This document shows, piece after piece, positions 32,661-44,924 of a DNA stretch of 64,000 nt; position 1 is the stretch's first letter, and each line of letters starts with the position of its first letter. Source of the DNA: Microvelia longipes (taxonomy: Eukaryota > Arthropoda > Insecta > Hemiptera > Veliidae); contig JACMZG010001914.1 in assembly GCA_018340805.1 (NCBI GenBank), positions 7,503,833-7,567,832 of the forward strand. The letters run 5' to 3'. The notes under the pieces are model-generated. The model was given only the letters and a program-made list of their open reading frames with translations, searched no databases and was not told the origin of the DNA. Position numbers and translations under genes: made by a program.

Positions 32661-34150
32661 AATATTAGTTTATATATAGATATATATATACGTTTATATA
32701 TATATACGCTGGTTCTAAATTTCAACTTGAATTATTTCTTTTTGTCTTTGTAAAATACCAAGTTTTATCCACAAAACATTTTTACATTATATTACAATGT
32801 GTTAAAACATTTATGAAATAATAAATACATTACATGATTATAAACATTTACAAAATCAGGACTTTCAAAACTATTCATTTTACAAGTACGTGCTAGATCG
32901 TTATTGTAATAATTTAAGATTTTATACACAACTGTTAAAAGTACTCAAATGTACCTGTACGGGATGAAACTATGAGTACATAGCGTGCTTATTATGTGTG
33001 AAAAGCATTTTGCGAAATAAAATCTTCACACTGTAATCTTGTAAATTACTTTTACTACATTACTCTATACCGAGGGTATTAAGTGCACAAATATGTAGGT
33101 TTTATATTTCATAAAAGTAACGGACGAAATCTTTTACGACTATTCAATTCACAAAAATCGTTTGTTAAATTATTTTACTGTACTTTTTCGGTACAATAAA
33201 AATTAATACTTTTTTAATGTAGTATGCAATTTTATGATAAGTGAAATTTGTTTGTGACATTATATCAATTATAGTCATTGTGTAATGACTATAATTATTA
33301 ATATAAGCAATAAAGTAATAATGAAATAGACAGTGCTGCCAATACACCGAATTTATGAGTTCTAACAAATAATAAAGGCTATTGACAGATCCTCGTTTAC
33401 TTTGAATCATCGTTACTAAATTTTGTAATACAAATTTCATTACAACTTCAATCAATTTTTTTAGTATTATTAAGGCTGTTCAAGCCGCAGCTTTTTTGTA
33501 TTCCTCAAAGTGGACACATCAGCATAATATTGCTGCAGTCTTTCGTTTTTGTTTAAAAATCCCCAAGGTCATATGCATTTTGTAGATTTACCCATTAGAG
33601 AAGTCGCTGCCAACCCCTCACTTGAAAAGAGAAAAAAAGTCCCAGCCACCATAACCGCTGTAGGGGAATAACCTTCTTCCCGGCGTTCGCTTACTTTGTT
33701 TGTGCTTCTTCTTGTGTATATATCGTTTTGAAAAATACTTTCAAATTAATCATAAAAATTATATTATAAAATAAAACTACACAAATTGAATGAAAATATG
33801 GGTAAAATAACCTGATTTGTTTACATAGTTTTTTCCCGCTCCTTTCTTGCAGGAATTTTTTTTTCTTTAGAACCGGTGGTGCCTAAACTGACCTGTCAAG
33901 ATGCTGCTATGTCTAGCGTCTTAAAAACAAACATTCGGTGGAAGCATTCCTGTGGAGAGACGCATAGAGTATACAAAATTTGGAACGATTCTCATGAAGA
34001 TTGTGGACTTAGTTTGGAGAATAAAATATAATTAAGAAAACTAGATCCAATCGAGGTGAACTTTGGCACAAGTAGATTCCATTAAATGTTAAAGAATATA
34101 AAGTTTCGATTCAATCCGGCCGGATTGTCAATGATTTTAGTCCGATCACT
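32661..34150. other. No gene seen; short (TA)n
   Basis: Imperfect TA tract at about 32669-32708. A 96-codon minus-strand frame (33165-33455) has no recognised motif. The more mixed block at 33480-34060 gives no extended frame. Confidence 0.4.
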
Positions 34151-34154
34151 TTTC

Positions 34155-34405
34155 TTAAGGAGCGTGGTTTGAAAACTAAACATTTGTAGAGATGGGTGAC
34201 CGCTAGGATAAAAACTGCTTTTTGCTGCCTGAGGACTATCAAAGCGAGTCCTCAGGACTCGGAAAGCTGGACTACTTCTTTCTTTGGTATGAATATACCA
34301 AATAAAAAATCAAATGTTATTTATATATTATGAGGACAAGCAAAGCGAGTCAGAATAATTGCGGGGAATCCGATGTAAGAAAAGTTCCGAGACCCCCTAC
34401 CAGCG
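34155..34405 (+). mobile_element. 5S-like SINE, diverged copy
   Basis: AAGGAGCGTGGTTTG and GAGATGGGTGACCGCTAGGA keep only parts of the core. Then GAGGACTATCAAAGCGAGTC, a second GAGGACAAGCAAAGCGAGTC and AAAAGTTCCGAGACCCCCTA. Confidence 0.5.
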
Positions 34406-34450
34406 TGTAAACGTTCCTTTATATTATGTTATAAGTAGCTGTAGTTTTTA

Positions 34451-34900
<450 letters not shown>

Positions 34901-35158
34901 ACTTTACCTCGTATATATACCGTAGGTATAACTCAACATTTTACAGCGTACATCACGTACGTTTATCTGCGATTTACTGAATCGTAGGAATAAATTCTAT
35001 GTACACAAATTCTAATTGAAATGCGCATTTTTAAATTCTCTAGTGATAAAATTTCTATGATTGTATTCTCCCCAAAAAATAATACTGAATTGAAGATACT
35101 AAAAAGGAAGAAGTGTTTGATATTAAAACCATTCTAATAACGTGTCAAAGTAAAAAAA
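34901..35158. other. Spacer, remnant of R2 end
   Basis: TATATACCGTAGGTATAAC at about 34911 resembles the terminal words of R2. The rest is AT-rich. Confidence 0.35.
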
Positions 35159-35400
35159 CGGGCCTTCGGCCCGTAGCCGCTACGCGGCCTCGGCGCTTCG
35201 CGCCTCGTCCGCTCCGCGGCGTCGGCCCACCGGGCCGCTTCGCGGCCCGGGAGCCTCCCTGTGGCCGCTTCGCGGCCACATTGTTGTTGTTTTGTATGAT
35301 GTGTTGTTTCATTATTATTCTTGTTACATGGCATTTTGCCATGTACCTAGCGAATTTTCACAGCCTCTCCACACAGGCCCGCTTCGCGGGCCTGAGAGGC
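35159..35400. repeat. GC-rich cluster of TTCG-loop hairpins
   Basis: In an otherwise about 30 % GC region, 35159-35281 is very GC-rich and consists of consecutive hairpins: GGGCCTTCGGCCC, GCGCTTCGCGC, GGGCCGCTTCGCGGCCC and GTGGCCGCTTCGCGGCCAC. A further one, CAGGCCCGCTTCGCGGGCCTG, is at about 35374-35394. ATGGCATTTTGCCAT lies between. Each has a C(TTCG)G-like apex. Frames through it on both strands are compositional artefacts. Confidence 0.85.
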
Positions 35401-35551
35401 TTTCTCACAAATTTGATTTTACTAATTAAGATTTTATTAATACTTTATTATTAATAGTATTCTATAATATTAAATCTAACAATCGTTATAAACAAAAGTA
35501 TATTCATGATTTTTGTTTTTAAATAAAAATACCGTTTCCGTCACTTAAGAT
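35401..35551. other. AT-rich spacer
   Basis: Nothing recognised. Confidence 0.4.
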
Positions 35552-36335
35552 CATAGATAAACAATATTAACATAGATGGCTCACTCAAAGATTAAAAAAA
35601 ATAGTTGATGGGATGCAGGAGGCTCAAGTAGTACAGCTAGTGGTGACAGCGTGAAACTGTCAGATATTTTTATTTCTGACACATTTTATTTATTTATTTT
35701 TATTCAACCAAACAACGAGCTGTTGAGGGTAATCAAGTCTTTCCATCCGCTTTTCAGCGCTAGAATGATGAGGAGTCGAATGGATGATTGATCCCAAGAA
35801 AGCTCTATAAGAATTTCGTATAAATTGGTAAAAAGTGAAAAAAGTTATTTTCTCACTCTTACTTCACCCATTCTGTCGTCCCCCCTTGGATTTGAACCTC
35901 TAATGTCAGAGTTTCAATTTTTGTTTGTTTCCTTTACTTATCCGTTTGCGCCAACCGAGATGTTATAATTCAGATAGCAAATTTAATGTTAAGTCTAAAA
36001 AACTAAATATGAATTATTGTTATTTTTTTAAGAAAACAATGGTGCTGCTTCGCGTGATGAGGCCCAAGTTTTAAAAACAAAAATACATCGCAAATACTAC
36101 AGCATACCATAGATTTTGTTTAATTTTATTTTATTTACTAAACGATTGGCACTGTTTGTATTTAAAAAAAAATACTACAGCACAATCTAGTAGAGATAGA
36201 GCAAAATATTTTTACACTAGCGCTATTCAAGGCTCTAGTGATGAGGCCTCAACTTAAATCATAAACACAAACTTGTCAATTGAGTGTTCTACTACACTCG
36301 GAGTGAACCATCTATGTTAATATTGTTTATCTATG
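35552..36335. mobile_element. 784-bp TIR element G
   Basis: 35-bp terminal inverted repeats with one mismatch: left 35552-35586 starts CATAGATAAACAATATTAAC; right 36301-36335 ends GTTAATATTGTTTATCTATG. The interior has two related blocks (GATGAGGCCCAAGTTTTAAA and GATGAGGCCTCAACTTAAAT, each upstream or downstream of AAATACTACAGCA). No ORF. No clear target duplication seen. Confidence 0.78.
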
Positions 36336-36924
36336 CTTAGGATTGTCTGATTGAGCTGAAACCGGTCCGCAATCGTTTTAGAATGAATTCGACCATATAA
36401 AGACTACTTCGAGTTCTTCCGCTTTACGCGCGGAAGAATGCTTTGCTCGCCGTGGTTTTAGTGGAAGCCATTTTTGTCCTGTCTCTCTAGGACAGCAGGC
36501 TTACAGGATGGAGCAAGAGGTAGAGGCCCTCAATTATACTATATCCCACCCTCTAACACTACTGAACCCAACAGATATCGTACGAGTCTTTGACATGGAC
36601 GTATACATTATACAACATTATATATATATATGTATACTGTTGTGCCATTTGTGATGGTTCGATTCAGCTGAAATTGGTCTTAATCGATTCAGCTAGCCGT
36701 CTACCTAAACACGAAATACTTTGTTTTAAAGTCATTTCAAGTTTCAAAAATTTTTTTTTCATGACGTCATAACTTTGATTGATGACGTCATAATGTTTTT
36801 TATAACAATAGGCCTCGTAACCTCCTCAACATCTCGCGATTTGCAAAGTTTCGTTTCAATTAGAGAACGCTTCGAGAGTTATCGTCGCCATACGAAGGGT
36901 AGAAACTCTTTACATATATACATA

Positions 36925-36955
<31 letters not shown>

Positions 36956-37112
36956 GTATATATAATATATACATATATATATAAACTTTTTTTCGGACAT
37001 ATTTTTTTGTTATCAGGAAGCCAATAGGAACCGATTCCGCTCACTCCTACCCTCAACTTCCGTAATCCGAACAACCTCATAAGCGACATTTTCATTATGA
37101 AAATTCGCTAAA
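36336..37112. mobile_element. Repeat related to M with hairpin terminus and TA tract
   Basis: GAGCTGAAACCGGTCCGCAA and GATTCAGCTGAAATTGG recall the GAATGAAACCGGTCCGAAGT word of M. GACGTCATAA occurs twice. The right end CATTTTCATTATGAAAATTC then GCTAAAAA is a hairpin terminus like 25043-25070. A (TA)n tract lies at 36913-36982. An inverted CTTCCGC..GCGGAAG lies at about 36416. Confidence 0.5.
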
Positions 37113-38870
37113 AATAAATAAAATAAAAAAAAAACGTAAAAATAGCTGTAGAGAAGCATAACAAAGCATGAATTTTTCAGGTAGGTCCGTTTTCCGGTTC
37201 ACGAGTAACCCCAGGCTTAATTGATTCCAGGTAGTTCATAAGTTAATGTCCCTTAGCTAATGCTTAGCCCTTGGGATCAAAGTTTTTTATGTTAGGACCT
37301 TTTTACGTGAGATTTGGAACAAAAAATTTGACGGACGGAAACGTTAGGTTATTTGAGATATTAGTCTTTATACTCATTTACAAGCTGTCTTCCCTTCTTC
37401 ATAATATAACTCTACATCATTAAAAGCCGAAAGGCTTTAAAAATGTATCATAGGACGCGTCGTTATAAGCGTGAACAGGTTAGTACATTTGGTCGGAAAA
37501 TAGAAGAATAACTGGATTATTAAAATTAAAAGAGGAATCTCAGTAATAGGTATTATAAAAATAAAAATTCTGCAATAAAAACAAGTCTGAGATGTCCTAA
37601 TCCCCCTCCTCATCATTTTATCACAAATTTTAAATATTCCTATTGATCCCCAAAGTAAATTCAGGTACAAAACAATACATACAATAAATAATCTATATTT
37701 TTAACTACAGGTATCACATAATTATTGCCAAGTTTTTAAAAAAAATATATTGTATTGGAAAAAAAAACTTTATGGTAAATTGAAACTCAATTCCAAACTA
37801 TGAATAAGCAACTAATTTTTCCTACACAATAAACATACTCGGTAACACTAGTTTTGCCTTCCTTTAATTTCTTTATTATTTTATATCTTTATTAATTTCT
37901 TTATCTGTATCTGGTCCCTTATCAATCGAATTTTGCTTTAAAGAGTGCCCTTTTTACATTGAGAAAGTGTGAGCATTTGTGGCTCAAAAAAATTTTTTAG
38001 TCTAAACTTTTTATTATAGTCTAAACACGCTAGGCAAAGTCAAGGTAGAAGAATATAACTAACAGTACAAAATTAAATTTCGAGTCTATTTGTCCTACTC
38101 CAAAAAACTATAATTTTACAAAGTCAATAATTCTTAACAAATGACTCAACAAAAATTCAAAACTCAAATAAACTCGACAAAATAAAACAGACCCACTACT
38201 CAACACATAAACTAGAAAATAAAAACTGTATTGTTTATTTAAACAACAAATAACACCATATATCACTAAAACAAATAAATAAATTACCACAAATACAAAA
38301 AAATTTAAAATAATACTTATTTTCTGTTATTTATTAAGTAGAGTCACGACTCGAAACACTTTTGCTTGTTGTATAACAGCTCACCTTTGACTATTATTTC
38401 ACATTTTATTCCACATTATGATAACTTATTTTTCATGACTTATTTCTCACATCACTAGGAATGTGAAAGTTAACATTTATTTTCTGCCATGCGAGTTAAG
38501 TCAAGCGAATAGACCTGTACGGTTTTTACTATTATGTATTGTTAACCAATATTTTAAAGATAATATACAATGTATTATTCGATTTCAGTTCATATTTTTT
38601 TAAAAAAAGTATGTATTTATTACAATACACTTACTAATGTCTTAATTTTAACCTTCACTTTTTACTTCTTACTCACTCATTATTATCTATTATGATATTT
38701 TTCTTGTTTACTTTATACTTCTAACGTTAATTTTTTCATGACAATTATTTGTTCAATATACTTTATTTATTATTTATTCTCTTTATTGTATTCTTTAATT
38801 TAAAAAATTTGTAATTATTAGTCTAATGAGAATAAGTGTAATATTTAGTCTATTAGTGCATTTTCAATAA
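37113..38870. other. No gene seen
   Basis: Strongly AT-rich. Short frames at 37437-37670 and 38108-38290 (minus) are hydrophobic, but I recognise no family, splice pattern or starts that would support them. Confidence 0.4.
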
Positions 38871-38939
38871 AAAATAAGCATATCAAATTGGAGTGAGGAG
38901 GTAAATTGAGCATGAAGGAGGGAGTAAGGGGAGGTAAAT

Positions 38940-39120
<181 letters not shown>

Positions 39121-39164
39121 GGGTATATAGCATTTTTTTGTGATAAGGGACCTATAAAATAGAT

Positions 39165-39235
39165 TTTGGGCAAGCTCCCCCGGTCCGACTCCCGCCATGA
39201 CGCCTAAACCATTCACTAAAAACAATATAACAACA
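39165..39235 (-). mobile_element. Short end fragment of repeat M
   Basis: GGTCCGACTCCCGCCATGAC then GCCTAAACCATTC matches the inverse of the first 60 bp of repeat M. The outer hairpin is degraded. Confidence 0.5.
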
Positions 39236-39854
39236 CAAATTATCAGGATAAAACAAGTATGAAATAAGATACAATAAAAAGAAGGAGAAAAAAATAAGTT
39301 AGTAAAGTTGTCAAGCCCGGAACCGGTAGACCTTCAGGCGTGCTTAGAGAGTACGAAATAAATATTATACTAATTCCTGAAATAATTGCCAACATTATAA
39401 AAAACATTTTTGATCATATTTATTATTCCCGGCAATTTAACAATCCTCTTATGTATTTTATAATTTAAAAATAACAAATTTATCAATTTCTTTTTGAATT
39501 AATCTTTTTACTTTGCTTTTAATATGTGTTGGCTTATTCAACACAATGTTTTAAATTATTGATTTAGAAAAATGACAAAAAATAAAAGTGAGAATTTTAA
39601 CTTTTAAATTCCACTCAGATATTATTATATAAAATTATATCAAAATTATATAAAATAATACAAAAACAATTTTTATTAAAAAAAAACATCTTTGTGGTTC
39701 TCTATTAGAGATCTGTGCTATGCATTGAGATATTATTAGTTTGTAAAACAATTATGACGTCATTAAAAAAACATGAAACTTGAAATGGCTTTAAAGAAAG
39801 GTGTGAAGTTTTAATGTAAATGCATGCTAAATCGGATTAAGCTCAATCGGACAA

Positions 39855-39857
<3 letters not shown>
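39236..39857. other. No gene seen
   Basis: AT-rich. GACGTCATTAAAAAAACATG at about 39759 resembles R2/M words but is too short to assign. Confidence 0.4.
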
Positions 39858-39940
<83 letters not shown>

Positions 39941-39944
39941 TAAA
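39858..39944. repeat. (TA)n, left flank of Tigger-like element
   Basis: About 80 bp of TA repeats. Together with 40785-40865 it was probably one tract, or it grew at the TA target duplication. Confidence 0.9.
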
Positions 39945-40781
39945 TACAGTCGGACCTCTATATAACGAACTTAAAGGTTCAAGAGAAAAAATTCGTTGTA
40001 TAGAAATTGAAAAAATAAATAACTCTGTACTATTTTATGATATTTTAATGGATATAAGGACGAATAATAACCTCGCAGTTGCATATTCAGCAGATTTTTC
40101 TTTTATCAGCGGTCCTGTCACAGGCATATTTTTGTTCCTTAACATTGTCACCCCCTGTAAAATTGCGTCATCAATGTCTTCATCCTTGCATACTCGAGAA
40201 CTTTTTTTTAAATCGTTACTCGTTTCGTATAACCTAAGTGTAGATTCCCGATTTTTTAAAATTGTTGATATAGAACTAGGAGCGATTTTATGCTTCAGAG
40301 ACAAGTCTTTGTTTTTGACTCCATCGTCAGAATCTTTTAATAAATTGATTTTTTCAGAAAGGGACTGCGATTTCCGTATTGACATTTTAATAAACTCAAT
40401 TTACAAACAAATAAAAAGTTTCACAAACGAACTGGTCAGACCGAATACCAAATGAAAACTGAAAGATTTTTAGTTCTATGATGTGTTAATCCTAATTTCA
40501 TAGAAATTTGTAAAGAAAGAGTTCGCAAAATTAAATAAGGCAGGGCGAGAATCAATAAATAATTGTTCTGGGAAATTACAGAAAAACAGAAGTGCCGTTT
40601 CGGTCAATTCCTTGAAAGTTTGCGGGTCTTGTCTTTATCTTTATTTCTGGAAATTTTGTTCGTTATATAGAAATTTTTTTCGTTAATTAGAAACACTTTT
40701 AAACACAAAATTCAAGGGAACGTAAAAAATTCGTTACATAGAGACTTTCGTTGTATAGAAGTTCGTTATATGGAGGTCCGA

Positions 40782-40786
<5 letters not shown>
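39945..40786 (-). mobile_element. Internally deleted pogo/Tigger-like element
   Basis: The 838-bp element (39947-40784) has ends CAGTCGGACCTCTATATAAC and, inverted, CAGTCGGACCTCCATATAAC. Each is flanked by TA, the target of pogo/Tc1-mariner elements. CAGTCGGACCTC is the hallmark of Tigger ends. Inner inverted words (TTCGTTATATAGAAATT and AAATTCGTTGTATAGAAATT) repeat near both ends. It encodes only an N-terminal transposase fragment and would need a transposase supplied in trans. Confidence 0.9.
40035..40385 (-). pseudogene. Pogo/Tigger transposase, N-terminal fragment
   Basis: 116 codons on the minus strand from the ATG at 40385. Residues 3-55 (RKSQSLSEKINLLKDSDDGV ... HKIAPSSISTILKNRE) form the first, pipsqueak/CENP-B-type helix-turn-helix. 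Residues about 70-102 (DEDIDDAILQGVTMLRNKNM, PVTGPLIKEKSAEYA) are the start of the second, Tc5/CENP-B-type DNA-binding domain. The frame then leaves the family: the rest of that domain and the whole DDE catalytic domain (several hundred residues) are absent. It could bind transposon ends but not cut. Alternative: a domesticated CENP-B-like protein, unlikely given the intact TIRs around it. Confidence 0.88.

Positions 40787-40865
<79 letters not shown>
40785..40865. repeat. (TA)n, right flank of Tigger-like element
   Basis: About 80 bp of TA repeats. Confidence 0.95.
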
Positions 40866-40868
<3 letters not shown>

Positions 40869-41772
40869 TTGAGAGGAGGACTCTTTTATTAATCATTATA
40901 CGATGAGCTCCTCAACCGATGCCGTTTTAAATTACGTCAATACAGTATAAATTAGAAAAAGTCAGCTTTCTATACCAGAAAATCAAATGTATATTAGGGA
41001 AGTAAAAGAATGTATTCCATAATTAAAATATTAGCTAATTAATTATGTATTCAATTTTACATTCAACGAATTGCATAAATAATTCATTGCTTTGTTGTTT
41101 ATCTAATTAAATTATTATTATAATTACGTTGTTAATAATTATTTCCTTAACTCTAATTGATTGATTTATTTATATTTTATTTAGTTAATAGGAATAGAAT
41201 TGTAAAAGTGAAACAGATTTTAATTTAGTTATGCAATTTGTTTTTCAATTGTTATGCCCACATTAGATATAAAAACCGAAAATGGGCGTAATAAATTTTC
41301 ATTAAAAAAATTTCAAAGGCAAATGCTTTGAATGGTTTTATACAAAAATTATGTAAATCTCATAATGTCTTTATTGGCATTAAACATTATCATTCATACA
41401 GTCAAGGCACGTTTTGTGGACCAATAATTTTAATAAGAGACAATAGACGCGCTTAATATTATAAAGATAATTCGCTCTTATTAATGTTTGGAAATTTAAT
41501 GTCTTGTGAAGAAATATTTCTGTTTACCAAGATACCATATAAGATAAATTTGTAAAACTTACGGGACCTCTATTATGTATAGTAAAAATAATAATAATAT
41601 AATAAAAAAAATTTCCACAAAATCTTATTAAAAAAAATTTCAAGGTAACTATTCATATGTGTGGACCCTCATTAGTGGATGACCACTAGATTGAGGGCCC
41701 AGCCTTTAGGAAAATTTTAACTCAAGTTCACTTATTGTTAAAAAAAAGCTAATTGACATATATGTCATATAT

Positions 41773-41803
<31 letters not shown>

Positions 41804-42235
41804 TATTATTTTATTTATTTATTTACCTATAAACTAAAGATAAAGTTAAACGATAAAAATCAAAATACAAACGTAAAATTCAGTCATTGATTGACCATTA
41901 AATGTATAATGATTTAACCACGAACTTCTCGTGATTGAACGAAAATTTAAACAACAAATTAAAAAAAAAAAACATTTTTGGCAAACTTGAACTTGACATA
42001 CTTGTAAGAAATAACTTCGTCAGGATTTTAGCGTCAACTTAGTATAAACATTTGTACACTAAGTTGAAAGCACGATTTTCCTATTAACACTCCTAGTATA
42101 TATTACTGATCATATTAAAATTACAGTTCTTAATTTAATAGGCGCAACTCAACCATCACTTTATCTAATATTTTTAGCATGAAAATTTGAATCATGCAAA
42201 TAAACAATGTATATTTTTTTACTAATGCGACAAAT
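40866..42235. other. No gene seen; short TA tract
   Basis: Very AT-rich. Imperfect (TA)n at about 41768-41808. No frame or element end recognised. Confidence 0.4.
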
Positions 42236-42272
42236 TAAAAGTTCCGTGGCACCCCGTACCCGATTTTTTTTT
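42236..42272 (+). mobile_element. 5S-like SINE tail fragment
   Basis: AAAAGTTCCGTGGCACCCCG then TACCCGATTTTT is the family's 3' end alone. Confidence 0.5.
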
Positions 42273-42372
42273 GGTCTTTTTGTGACATTTTAAATAATAT
42301 TATATATAATATTATTTATAATATAATATAAAATTTATATGATATAATATGCTTAATTATATAACTGATTTA

Positions 42373-43010
42373 TTTCCCTAAGCAGTTAGTTGGTTCCTAA
42401 GGCGTAAGCCGAAGGAATCAAAGAATTGAAGTCCCGAGGAGAAGCTGAGAGATTGATGTTTTTAACTCTTGAGGCAAAGCCTAGGAAGGTACTTGCGAGG
42501 GGGAAAATAGCATTTTACTCTCAAGGCGCATACAAAGTGTTATCTTCATATGTTAATTTTATTTTAATAAAATTTATTAATATATAATAATTTATACATT
42601 AATAATTTATAAATAAATTTAGGCAGGACCCCCCAGATTTATAAGGGGCTCCGACCCAAAAAAATTTATTGCTCCAAACTACTTCTTTTTTCCCCCTCCC
42701 TCAAAATCCGGAAATGGATTTTGAGTCAATAATATATATTTTTTTGTTCGGGTCCCCCCTTATAAATTTTGGGGGTGCCACCACTGGGAAAATTAAAAAA
42801 AAATGGTTCAGCCACCTGTATAAATTTAGAGAATACCACTCCCCTAAAAATTGATATAATTGGCTCTAATAGGAACCCAATAATAGGAAACACTTTTTAT
42901 TCCCAAGGGAGAAAAAGTAACTTTTTCTCCCTTGGGAGTGAAAAGTGCTTCTTTGCTCCCTAAAAGCTAGTCAATAAACTTAACATTATACACCGTCTGG
43001 AGATAAAATG
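42373..43010 (+). repeat. Dispersed repeat F, copy 2
   Basis: Counterpart of 31750-32335, with the same order of blocks and the same end CACCGTCTGGAGATAAAA. It has an extra AT-rich insertion at about 42570-42620 and a duplicated CTCCC(A/T)(A/T)GGGAG.. segment near 42900. Confidence 0.8.
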
Positions 43011-43965
43011 GTTATTGATTTATTTACATACGTACGGTATAAATAAGGAAAGTAAAAATACTACTTAATAATATAACCTTAAATAAAGAACATTTAAAAT
43101 TGGAATTAAAAATAAAAACCGAAAAACGTTTTAAAATGACATCCCGAAGAAATAATCATTTAACACTAAATTTTTAATACATATATTTTTTTAATATTTA
43201 ATAATTTATATTAAAATTACTAAACAAATGAAAAATGAAATGCCATAAATTTTAAACAAATATTTGAATTTTCATGTGATTTTTGTTTTGTTTTCAAATA
43301 CTTAAGGTTGGGCTGACCAAATTCCTTTGGTATTTTAACAAATAATATGATTTGCATACAATGGAAGTTGTTAGAAGAACGCGTATGTATTATGTATGTA
43401 GTTAGACACGTATGTATGTAGCGTTTCGCGGTACTTGTTTGTTTGATGGTTCGGGTTAAAGTATTTGAGGATTGGTCACCTGATTTAAATGGATAGTACG
43501 GAATTAGTCATTATTTTCGCTATTGTTGTTTTTAATTAACGACTTATAATACTATTTTGCAATACATTCATATCAGGTATATAATTGTTTTGAAATCAGG
43601 AAAATAATACTTAATACTCAAAATTGTTATTAATTATGAGTATTATTATTAATTATTATAATTAATAACATAAATAAGAATAAAATCTCCTATTCCCTCC
43701 TCCACATGTCATGGCAACGATCTTAGTAGTGAAATTTAAATTAAATGCGCTGAAAAATTAACTCAATAAGAGAAATTATAATTTTGTATGGTTGAAATTG
43801 TAACAGTAATAATTTGATGCAAGAAATTTTATTTGTAATTAAATTTTAACCAAGTTACTAATTTATGCTTAATTTTATGTATTTAACAAATTTTCAGAGA
43901 AAAATTGAGAAGGGGATGGGGAGGGGGGTAATTTGTTTGGAACGGGGGACTCACAGATCACAAAC
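43011..43965. other. No gene seen
   Basis: AT-rich. A G-rich patch GAGAAGGGGATGGGGAGGGG lies at about 43907-43928. Confidence 0.4.
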
Positions 43966-43967
<2 letters not shown>

Positions 43968-44000
<33 letters not shown>

Positions 44001-44020
44001 GTGTGTGTATGTGTGTGTAT
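43968..44020. repeat. (TA)n/(TG)n microsatellite
   Basis: Short compound dinucleotide tract. Confidence 0.9.
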
Positions 44021-44250
44021 CATAAAAATATATTTTCCGAATTGCACAACTACATCGATAGACTGATTTTTGCACAAAGTTTCAAATCTCTAGCATAAAT
44101 ACATCAAGAGCTAAGATGATAACAGACACACACACACACACACAAACAGACGCCTTTAAAACACCTAAAACGGATAATTCCGGTTTCATCCCGGTTTCGG
44201 TTTTTTTTGCAAACACAATATTTTCCTATATACCTATGGCATAAATGAGG
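44021..44250 (+). repeat. Repeat R2, copy 5
   Basis: AATATATTTTCCGAATTGCA, CACAAAGTTTCAAATCTCTA, GATGATAACAGACACAC, AAAACGGATAATTCCGGTTT and TTTTCCTATATACCTATGGC match R2 at 54110-54560. Confidence 0.75.
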
Positions 44251-44924
44251 AAAAGAAAAAGGAGTTCCCAACTACCCAAAATTACGGGTTAGTCCCAAAA
44301 TGTTTATCCTTAGGGTCTTGACGAGAAAAAAGGTCCCTTTGGAGAAAATTAGCCTGCAAGGTTTTTGTCAAGTTGAACATTATACATCGATTAGAGGGGT
44401 TTAGCTAAACAAAGCTAAAAGCATGCTTATGAAGCATCAAAAACATTAGTTGTTCTTTTAAAGAAAATTTTCTCAAAATATACTTTTTCTTCTGAATAAA
44501 GGGAATCGTTTAAAAGAAGCGACAAGCGATATGAAGAAAACCAAAATTAAATCAATATACAAGGATGACTTTGAACTTTCGTCTAAAAACAAAGAAATTC
44601 AAATTTCGGCTTTTGAAAGGGAATAATTTTAATCTCAAATTCGACATTCCTACGCTGAGCGCAGAGCGCTCAGCGCAAAACTAAGCAAAAAAAAGCAAGT
44701 GAACGGTAGTTTTAAACGTTGATGCAGCTACAGTCTAAACTACTGAGAAAATTTTGATGTGTAAGGAGATGTTAATAGTAGTACAGTTGTAGGATGTTGT
44801 GATAGACATGGTAATGGTAATAGTTACAGTTCAATAATTTTCTAAAAAAGTAAAAGTTTATTTAGAAAATATGAAGAAAATATTGGTCCAGATTTGAGGT
44901 TGTAGGATTATCAGGATTTAGTTG
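44251..44924. other. No gene seen; one perfect hairpin
   Basis: CGCTGAGCGC-AGA-GCGCTCAGCG at 44653-44675 is a perfect 10-bp-stem hairpin. The rest is AT-rich with no coding signal. Confidence 0.5.

Noticed and set aside
35113..35454. 113-codon frame with Arg/Pro/Gly-rich segment
   Set aside because: Produced by the GC-rich hairpin cluster. Frames are open on both strands, and the peptide is compositional.
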